From the NCBI GenBank assembly GCA_001800515.1, contig MGVN01000038.1:2578-16919 (forward strand): a stretch of DNA of 14,342 bases. Direction: 5' to 3'. The notes under the pieces were generated by a model that was given only the letters and a program-made list of their open reading frames with translations, did not search any database and was not told where the DNA came from. Made by a program: the position numbers and the translations under genes. This DNA comes from Elusimicrobia bacterium RIFOXYB2_FULL_49_7. Lineage in GTDB: Bacteria > Fibrobacterota > OXYB2-FULL-49-7. Of this stretch, positions 1 to 5,740 are shown one piece after another (position 1 is the first letter of the stretch; every line of letters begins with the position of its first letter).

Positions 1-890
1 GGCGTATCCTCAACAGCGTAAAGTAATGGGGCATCCGGCATAAACGGACGGAATCGACCCGACTTGAGCACACGACGCAATCGCTCGGTCAGCAAAAACC
101 GTGTCCAGCCTGGAGTGGATTGAGCGGCTGCCTTGGCATCCTGATAATCCGTTAAAAACAAAGGACCCATTTGCCACCAAAGCTTCTGATAATCCGAACC
201 AGCAGGCATCCACCCATCCTCCTTTATGCGTCTTGCCGCATTCACAATACCTGCCAACCCATCCGGACAGAGGTCCAGAATCCGCGTCATTTTGGCATGG
301 GCCATAACAGGCAATTCCTTTTTTTTCAGCAATCGGAAGATGACCATCGCCTCTACGGCTTTAACCCATTGCAGCAAAACCCAGCGGCAATAGGCGGACT
401 CGTGATCATAGCGGCTTTGTTGCGGATAAGATTGGAGCCAGCAAACGATTCGGTTGGAAAACAGCGTCCATTGATCAAAAGCTGAGATAGCCTGAGGTGA
501 TAAAAAAGGCGCTTTCGCAAAACAATCCCGGCCGGATAAAAGAAGATGAGCCTGCTGTGCTTCATACAGGAAAAGAGTGGGTTTGAGTCTTTTAAAATCC
601 GACGCAAAAAGGGAGATGATATCCACCGGTGTTTGTACCGTCTGCGAAAGCACGACTTTCAATCGCCGATAAGAATGAAAGTTCAGCAAAAACGACCGCG
701 CGCTTTTCCAGACAATCAACAAATCATAATCGTTTTCCGGTTCTCCTTTCGGGTCAATCCGTCCCTCCCCCTTGGCAAAGCCGCCGACCAACATCAGAGA
801 GATGACCGGTGGGCAATGGCGGTGAAAAAGAAAGACAATCCGCTCCAACTCCTTCCGGACCGTATCCGGCAAATCACTTAAACGGATCAA
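1..890 (-). CDS. MNT-type nucleotidyltransferase-like protein (3' end beyond window)
   Basis: The frame stays open from a TTG at 890 to the left edge, giving at least 296 residues. The TTG overlaps the stop of the upstream glycosyltransferase (TTGA) and has AGGAGG five bases upstream, so I take it as the start. Residues 34-43 read LVGGFAKGEG, the glycine-rich signature of the DNA polymerase beta/MNT nucleotidyltransferase fold. Asp54 and Asp56 in NDYDLLIV, and Asp90 in PVDII, fit the three catalytic carboxylates. The rest is helical and Trp/Arg-rich, and I do not recognise it. The family moves nucleotidyl groups onto proteins, antibiotics, sugars or RNA; the substrate here is unknown. As third gene of an operon with a glycosyltransferase and a phosphatase-superfamily protein, a role in activating or decorating an envelope glycan is inferred. 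A toxin-antitoxin MNT is less likely because of its length and context. Confidence 0.8.
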   Translation of the reverse strand, partial: MIRLSDLPDTVRKELERIVFLFHRHCPPVISLMLVGGFAKGEGRIDPKGEPENDYDLLIVWKSARSFLLNFHSYRRLKVVLSQTVQTPVDIISLFASDFKRLKPTLFLYEAQQAHLLLSGRDCFAKAPFLSPQAISAFDQWTLFSNRIVCWLQSYPQQSRYDHESAYCRWVLLQWVKAVEAMVIFRLLKKKELPVMAHAKMTRILDLCPDGLAGIVNAARRIKEDGWMPAGSDYQKLWWQMGPLFLTDYQDAKAAAQSTPGWTRFLLTERLRRVLKSGRFRPFMPDAPLLYAVEDT

Positions 891-1729
891 GACAGCCTCC
901 TGCCCAAGCATCGGCCGATCAACTGAGAAAGCCGATAAGGAAAATAACGCCACCCGAACAAAAACAGGCCGCTCTTCCGGATGCGTCTCACATCCTCCTG
1001 CCAGTCGGAAAAACAAAATCGTTTGACCGGAACCGCACCAAGTTCCTTTTTCAAACAACGGAACGCACGGGCGGAACGGCGGCTCTGGAGAAAAGCGTCA
1101 TAAAAAGAGACCGGATGAGCATGGGCCACGGCCGCAGCGGACACATAAGCAATCTTCCCTCCTTTGGCCAGCAATTGTTGGGACCACAGATGATCTTCCG
1201 CATAGGACAAGGTTTCATGAAAAGGGTTTGCCTCCCATACCCGACGTTTCAGGGCCCCATTCGCACATGAAAAGGCGCACGCCGAGTCAGGCGTATTAAA
1301 CAGGAGATCGGTTTCGGGAAAAAGAGATGCTTGGGTTCTTTCGTCAAACGGGTTGATCCCCGGCAATGAGATCTGACGGCCATAAGCGGCCTCAATATCC
1401 GGTCTATCAAGCGGCGTAATCAATCGGACAAGCCAGTCCGTTGACATGGGCGGACAATGAGAGGAGAGACAGACTATTCGGTCGCCCTCTGCGGCTTGAA
1501 TCCCCAGGTTCAAACTCCTCCCATACGTAAAAGTTCCGGGCACCATGTTCACCAAACGCCCGGGGCGTTCCATAAGGGCGTTTCGGATAATCGCACGGGT
1601 CGTTTCTGCAGAGCCGCTGTCCACAAAAACCCATTCAAAAGGAGGTGTTCCCACCTGTTGTGCCACCGCAGCCAAAGTAACGGAAAGCGCCTCCGGTTCG
1701 TTGAAGGTCCGGATAATAATGGATATCAT
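887..1729 (-). CDS. Family 2 glycosyltransferase (rhamnosyltransferase-like GT-A)
   Basis: A 280-residue cytosolic GT-A glycosyltransferase that would move a sugar from a nucleotide donor to a glycan or lipid acceptor. Visible motifs are SIIIRTFNE at 3-11, VDSGS at 36-40 (donor-base contacts), FTYGRSLNLGI at 67-77, LSSHCPP at 88-94 where most relatives have a DxD-like metal site, CANGALKRRVW at 155-165, and Glu178-Asp179 in the acceptor/base region. There are no membrane segments, but the C-terminus is basic and aromatic and could touch the membrane. I chose ATG 1729, which overlaps the upstream stop as ATGA. A TTG at 1735 has the better-spaced GGGAAGG (7 nt, against 13 nt for the ATG) and would add two residues. 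The gene sits between the phosphatase-superfamily and nucleotidyltransferase genes, clearly co-translated with both. Class is confident; donor and acceptor are unknown. Confidence 0.88.
   Translation of the reverse strand: MISIIIRTFNEPEALSVTLAAVAQQVGTPPFEWVFVDSGSAETTRAIIRNALMERPGRLVNMVPGTFTYGRSLNLGIQAAEGDRIVCLSSHCPPMSTDWLVRLITPLDRPDIEAAYGRQISLPGINPFDERTQASLFPETDLLFNTPDSACAFSCANGALKRRVWEANPFHETLSYAEDHLWSQQLLAKGGKIAYVSAAAVAHAHPVSFYDAFLQSRRSARAFRCLKKELGAVPVKRFCFSDWQEDVRRIRKSGLFLFGWRYFPYRLSQLIGRCLGRRLS
896..901 (-). promoter_or_regulatory. Ribosome binding site that fixes a TTG start
   Basis: A full AGGAGG, five bases before TTG 890 on the reverse strand and inside the end of the glycosyltransferase gene. 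It is the strongest Shine-Dalgarno match in the window. It identifies the TTG overlapping the previous stop as the nucleotidyltransferase start; the first in-frame ATG is codon 33 and would lie just before the catalytic GGFAKGEG motif. Confidence 0.75.
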
Positions 1730-2952
1730 AAACAATCCATAACCTTCCCGGTCATGGCCCGTTCATCCATTTCAACGGAGAGCAGTTTGGCCAAGGTCGG
1801 ACAGATATCGACCATCGGAACCGCTTTACCGCTTTTCCCGGTTTGTTGCAAATCGGGCGAAGCGAGTAAAAAAGCGGCCCGATTGTCCGCATCATCCGGC
1901 AAATAACCATGCATGCCCATGACTTGCTTCTCGGCCTGGAAGATATTGGGCAAAAAGAGCGTGCCGGGAGGCGCGATAAAAAGATGGGTTCCATACCATG
2001 GTGTTTTAAAACGAATTCCATACCGACTGCGTTGTTCCGCGGAAATCAGACGCCCCATTCCTTCATCCTGCAAGGTCTGTAATAACCTGTCAAGGGTTGC
2101 ACCTTCTTTTTTATTGCGACACCAAAGATAGAGCAACGTGGAATCCGCATAATAATCGGCCATACTGCGAATCGCCGCCTCTTTTTTCCTTAATACGGCC
2201 TGAATATCAACCGTTTTAGTAACAGCCGTTGCACCATGATCCCCAAAAACAAGAAGCGATATCGGACGCCCTCCCTTTTTCGTTGCATGGGCCGCCATCC
2301 GTTCAATAGCCCCATCAATCCGTTGAAGCTTTTCCGCCGTCCTCTTAGAATCCGGACCATATTGATGCATAGCCCAATCGACTTCACTGAAATGGACCCA
2401 GATAAACGAGTCACGCTCCTTGTAAACCCGATAAAAATGTTTTTCTAAAAAGGAAGTGGTTTGCCGGGTGCGAGGATATCCTAAATAACACCAAGAAGCC
2501 CCCTTCTCTCTCAGCGCATCAAACAGAGTCTTTTGCGTTAAGAACCGTGCATCATAGGGTGGAAAGCGTTCCATGACATCCAGTCGGCAGGAAAAGTCAT
2601 CCCATTGTCTTGGAACACTTAAAAAAGTGTTCTCGTTCAGACCCAACACTTTTCGCCAATTAAGAAGCCCTTCAAAAACTCGGCGACTCAAGCCGTGCCC
2701 GGCCCGCGGCCAATGGGAAAACCATCGAAAGGGAGCGACCGGCGGACGATAGCCGTAATAGGAAAGATAACCGGACTGTTCAGGTGAAAGGCCGGCAAAG
2801 ATGGCAGCCCGAGGAACAAAACCAAAGGGTTCCTCCAATGAACCGTAAAACGCCTTTTTCTTCAGACTGTCAAGAAAGGGCATATTTTCCGGAGTGATGA
2901 AGTCATGACGAAGGGCGTCTATCAGGATGGCAATGACCGTTTTATCTGACAT
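1726..2952 (-). CDS. Alkaline phosphatase superfamily / type I phosphodiesterase-like protein
   Basis: A 408-residue protein with the metal core of the alkaline phosphatase superfamily (PF01663-like). Asp12 lies in IDALRHD, Asp192 and His196 in VDWAMHQYGP, Asp238 and His239 in FGDHG, and His348 in GMHGY, which together fit the six ligands of the two-metal site. The family hydrolyses phosphate mono- or diesters or transfers phospho-groups. The usual nucleophile Thr/Ser, about ten residues before the TG-x-x-P-like turn (here AGLSPEQSG at 53-61), is not visible; that position is Gly44 in FGFVPRAA. No signal peptide or membrane segment is evident, so it is probably cytosolic. It is the first gene of the leftward operon. 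No Shine-Dalgarno sequence stands before ATG 2952. It may be a phosphoesterase with a displaced nucleophile, or a non-catalytic relative acting in the glycan pathway of its neighbours. Confidence 0.85.
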   Translation of the reverse strand: MSDKTVIAILIDALRHDFITPENMPFLDSLKKKAFYGSLEEPFGFVPRAAIFAGLSPEQSGYLSYYGYRPPVAPFRWFSHWPRAGHGLSRRVFEGLLNWRKVLGLNENTFLSVPRQWDDFSCRLDVMERFPPYDARFLTQKTLFDALREKGASWCYLGYPRTRQTTSFLEKHFYRVYKERDSFIWVHFSEVDWAMHQYGPDSKRTAEKLQRIDGAIERMAAHATKKGGRPISLLVFGDHGATAVTKTVDIQAVLRKKEAAIRSMADYYADSTLLYLWCRNKKEGATLDRLLQTLQDEGMGRLISAEQRSRYGIRFKTPWYGTHLFIAPPGTLFLPNIFQAEKQVMGMHGYLPDDADNRAAFLLASPDLQQTGKSGKAVPMVDICPTLAKLLSVEMDERAMTGKVMDCL

Positions 2953-2986
2953 GGTTCTGTTTAAAAAAATAGTTTATTTCAATCCC

Positions 2987-3016
2987 TTGGCATACAACTC
3001 CGTGTTGAATTATAAT
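2987..3016 (+). promoter_or_regulatory. Sigma70-type promoter for the methyltransferase operon
   Basis: TTGGCA at 2987-2992 and TATAAT at 3011-3016 are separated by 18 bp inside the only real intergenic gap (2953-3026). The expected transcription start is near 3022-3024, three to five bases before the ATG at 3027. The leftward gene at 2952 must also be transcribed from this gap. On that strand I see only weak matches beside an A/T run near 2962-2969, so no promoter is called there. Confidence 0.6.
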
Positions 3017-3026
3017 TTACATTAGG

Positions 3027-3875
3027 ATGGGCCGATATCTCAACTTTCCGTATCTCTCCCTGCGACTCCTTCGTCGCTTCTGCCCCGATTGGCTGGCCCG
3101 GCCCTTGCTGTCCAATGATCGTCTGCCGCCTTCCATCCTGTTCAACGCCTGTCAACAATACCTTTCCTTACTCACGGAGTTTAAAATTCCCGTGGCCGGA
3201 CGGTCGATTGTGGAACTGGGACCCGGCGCCTATAATCTCTCCGCGCTGGGCTTGTTAACGCAGGGCGCGGAAAAAATCGTCTTTATCGAACCGTCACGGC
3301 ACCGTCCTCATCCCATCAAGTTGAAAGAGCGCCTGCAGCATTTCTGGGGGCTTCTCCCGGAACCAAAGACCCCCGATTTCGCAACGCTGTGGCAGGATAT
3401 TCAGACCCATCACCACCGGGTGGAATATCATAACGCCCATGCTGAAAAAACAGGTCTCTCCCCTGATTCTGTGGATATCATCCTTTCCCGTTCCGTTATG
3501 GAACATGTCCGAAATATGCCGCTCGCCTTTGAAGATCAGTGGCGCATTCTGAAACCAGGCGGCGCCTTTGTCCATTTCATCGACCTGCGCGACCATTTTT
3601 TTCGATATCCTTTTGAAATGCTGACGGTGCCAACATGGCTTTGGGAAAAAGGGTTGACCGGGTCAGGGAACAGCGGGTATCAGAACCGTCTTCGTACGGA
3701 TGATTATGCGCAGCTTGCCAAACAAGCCGGTTTTCATGCGGTTCGCTTCCTGGCCCTCTCCCGCGCCCCGGAAGCCTATCGCCTTATCAAGAAGCATCTG
3801 CATCCTCATTTCCAAGGTCGTCCGGATGAGGTCATGAATATTACCGTCTTGGCCCTCTCCGGAGTAAAAGCATGA
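3027..3875 (+). CDS. Class I SAM-dependent methyltransferase
   Basis: A 282-residue Rossmann-fold methyltransferase. Motif I is VELGPGAYN at 62-70 (SAM binding), the acidic ribose contact is Glu88 in FIEPS, motif IV is VDIILSRSVMEHV at 149-161, and the post-motif loop is ILKPGG at 174-179. This is the Methyltransf_11/25 pattern, typical of small-molecule, sugar or lipid methylation rather than DNA or rRNA methylation. Residues 1-58, ahead of the SAM core, are hydrophobic and basic and may contact the acceptor or membrane. ATG 3027 is the only good start, since the frame closes upstream at 3006-3008. It has no usable ribosome binding site: AGG abuts the ATG, and the promoter lies just upstream. 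It heads the rightward operon and overlaps the DUF2079 gene by ATGA. The context suggests methylation of a glycan or lipid intermediate; the substrate is unknown. Confidence 0.87.
   Translation: MGRYLNFPYLSLRLLRRFCPDWLARPLLSNDRLPPSILFNACQQYLSLLTEFKIPVAGRSIVELGPGAYNLSALGLLTQGAEKIVFIEPSRHRPHPIKLKERLQHFWGLLPEPKTPDFATLWQDIQTHHHRVEYHNAHAEKTGLSPDSVDIILSRSVMEHVRNMPLAFEDQWRILKPGGAFVHFIDLRDHFFRYPFEMLTVPTWLWEKGLTGSGNSGYQNRLRTDDYAQLAKQAGFHAVRFLALSRAPEAYRLIKKHLHPHFQGRPDEVMNITVLALSGVKA
3861..3864 (+). promoter_or_regulatory. Ribosome binding site for the DUF2079 gene
   Basis: GGAG lies seven bases before ATG 3872, inside the end of the methyltransferase gene. It fixes the start and shows that Shine-Dalgarno initiation is used within this operon, unlike at its first gene. 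Confidence 0.6.
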
Positions 3876-5740
3876 CTAAAAAACAGACCCCTTTTATGAT
3901 ATGCCTGTCCGTGGTCATCGCTTATACACTCTTTTTTACCCTCCTCTCGATAAAACGGTACACGGCTTTTAATACGGACCTCGATCTGGGCAATATCCTG
4001 CAAGCCTTTTACAACACCCTGCACGGCCGTTTCATGGAAATGACCATGAACAACGGCAATGTCTGTCGGTGGGCGGGCCATACGGAATTTATCTTCCTGC
4101 TCCTGATCCCCATTTTCGCCCTATTCCCCTTTGCCGAAACACTGCTCTTCCTTCAAAGCGCAGCGCTTTCCGGAGCCGCCCTGGCCCTCTTCTTTCTGGC
4201 ACGCCATCGCCTGAAAGACGATTGGACCGCCCTGTTTTTGGCCTTGTCCTTTCTTTGCCTCCCCTTCCTTCACCCGCTCAATCTCAGTGATTTTCATAGC
4301 GACCCCTTCATGATTCTCCCTCAGCTCCTGGCCTGGCTTTTTCTCAAGAAGGGGCGGATACGGTTCTTCTGGCTTTGCATTCTCCTGGCCACGCTCTGCA
4401 AAGAATATGTGTCACTCGTCAACCTACTGCTCGGATTGCTCATCCTTAAAAACCATCGGCAACAAGGAATTCAACTCATCCTTCTGGCATTGGCACAATA
4501 TTTCCTCATCACCCCATTGGCTTTTCGTTTCTTTGGAAGTCCGACGCTTCATCTGGCCGGCGAATCTCATGCCTTGGTGATACCGACCGACTTCTCGGCA
4601 ACCTCTCTCATGGCACCGTTTCAATCCGCATTCCAAACCCTTTTCACCCGGGACAGCTTTATCAAGACACTCTTTTTGCTGATTATCTTGAATCATTCCC
4701 TTTTGCGGTTTCCACGGGGTGTGCTATTGATTCTTCCCCTCTTCGTCGCGCTTCTCTTTCTGGGCCATCAGACGCTCTTCAGCAACCATCGGCACGCCCT
4801 TTTCCTGGCCCCGCTTTTTATCGTGTGCGTGGAAGGTCTTCGGGGGCTGGACACAATGCAGATGCGGAAAAGGGTGATTCGTTTGACGCTTCTGCCGGCA
4901 CTGCTTGTTTCCCTCTTGTATCCGGGTACGATTATCGGCGGGAATCTATCCGAACTCTTTTTCCATCCGGAATACCGGAATGTATTTCATTACCATTACA
5001 CCCCTCATGACCATATCGCAGATTCTTTATTAAAAACGCTCCCAACGGATATTTCCATCGCATCGGACAATGCGCTTCGAACCAAATTAGTTGACCGTGA
5101 ACAAGCCTTTCTCCACCCTTTCCCGACAAGACTATCCGGTACCGACTGCTATCTTTTCGATTTCTTTGAAACTCTGAGCCACGTTCCATTTGAGGTACGC
5201 CGCAGCCGCTGCTCGGAATTATTATCTTCCGAAGAATTCTACGTCACCTCGTTCACGGACGGTCTTTTGATTTTCAAGAAGGGCCGACCGCCGAGAACCC
5301 CTTTTTCGTTAAAACGCCTGGACAAGGCACCCCTATCCACCGATACCACCGCGGACTGGCAATGGCTTAAAAGTGAGCTCGAAACAGTGCCGGAGGGTTT
5401 CATTCTACGGACACAATTTTGGAAAGGCCGATCGTCCGCAAAAGGGGATGCCTTCATCTCGTTATGGATGGGAAAAGAGGATACGGTAAGGATGCTTCAC
5501 CTGCCTCTCCTACTGGCGCCGCTCTCTAGTTTGGAAAAAGGAGCGTATGAGGAGAGCTGTTTTTTTCAGTGTCCGACGGGTCAGCGGTTCGAGGAAAAAG
5601 AACACCGTATCGGGCTTTATCGTCAGGACGCCTATCTGCCGTTCATGTCGCGCCCGACCCTACGGGTCGGACTGCTGCAAACAGTCGGATCGGCTATTTC
5701 CGCCGTTCCTTACTGTCCAAAATCTTCTGGTAAACCTTGA
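3872..5740 (+). CDS. DUF2079 polytopic membrane protein (predicted GT-C-like)
   Basis: A 622-residue inner-membrane protein. Residues 1-370 hold about nine to ten hydrophobic segments, starting near 8-27. Residues 371-622 look soluble. Signature stretches match the DUF2079 family (PF09852): DLDLGNILQAFYNTLHGRF at 36-54, GHTEF followed by a hydrophobic run at 69-86, SDFHSDPF at 139-146, CKEYVS at 176-181 and SNHRHA at 304-309. From memory, family members resemble GT-C glycosyltransferases, where acidic loop residues (here Asp36, Asp38, Asp140) bind lipid-linked sugar donors; the activity is not established. The long C-terminal domain could face the periplasm. The ATG overlaps the methyltransferase stop (ATGA) and GGAG precedes it. 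The last 47 bp overlap the end of the convergent TPR gene. A role in transferring a lipid-carried, possibly methylated sugar is inferred. Confidence 0.82.
   Translation: MTKKQTPFMICLSVVIAYTLFFTLLSIKRYTAFNTDLDLGNILQAFYNTLHGRFMEMTMNNGNVCRWAGHTEFIFLLLIPIFALFPFAETLLFLQSAALSGAALALFFLARHRLKDDWTALFLALSFLCLPFLHPLNLSDFHSDPFMILPQLLAWLFLKKGRIRFFWLCILLATLCKEYVSLVNLLLGLLILKNHRQQGIQLILLALAQYFLITPLAFRFFGSPTLHLAGESHALVIPTDFSATSLMAPFQSAFQTLFTRDSFIKTLFLLIILNHSLLRFPRGVLLILPLFVALLFLGHQTLFSNHRHALFLAPLFIVCVEGLRGLDTMQMRKRVIRLTLLPALLVSLLYPGTIIGGNLSELFFHPEYRNVFHYHYTPHDHIADSLLKTLPTDISIASDNALRTKLVDREQAFLHPFPTRLSGTDCYLFDFFETLSHVPFEVRRSRCSELLSSEEFYVTSFTDGLLIFKKGRPPRTPFSLKRLDKAPLSTDTTADWQWLKSELETVPEGFILRTQFWKGRSSAKGDAFISLWMGKEDTVRMLHLPLLLAPLSSLEKGAYEESCFFQCPTGQRFEEKEHRIGLYRQDAYLPFMSRPTLRVGLLQTVGSAISAVPYCPKSSGKP
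5654..5670. terminator. Perfect 7-bp hairpin at the convergent junction
   Basis: CCGACCC and GGGTCGG form a perfect seven-base stem around a TAC loop. A second small hairpin, GACTG/CAGTC with a seven-base loop, follows at 5670-5686. They lie inside the end of the DUF2079 coding region and 24 bases past the stop of the leftward TPR gene, where a transcript end is expected. Neither strand has a T-run after the stem, so this is not a canonical intrinsic terminator. It may be a hairpin-only or Rho-assisted end, or chance. Confidence 0.3.

Noticed and set aside
10..213. Short reverse-strand frame at the left edge
   Set aside because: It is the -1 frame of the nucleotidyltransferase gene. The in-phase frame there is open and reads as ordinary protein.
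809..1270. Open frames on the + strand across the nucleotidyltransferase and glycosyltransferase genes (for example 546-881 and 809-1270)
   Set aside because: The opposite strand carries well-supported, motif-bearing genes with coupled starts; the + frames show no recognisable domain.
2953..3026. Convincing promoter for the leftward operon in the shared gap
   Set aside because: TTGTAT/TAAACT (15-bp spacing) and TATTTT-type matches on the reverse strand are too weak to call, although a start in this gap is needed.
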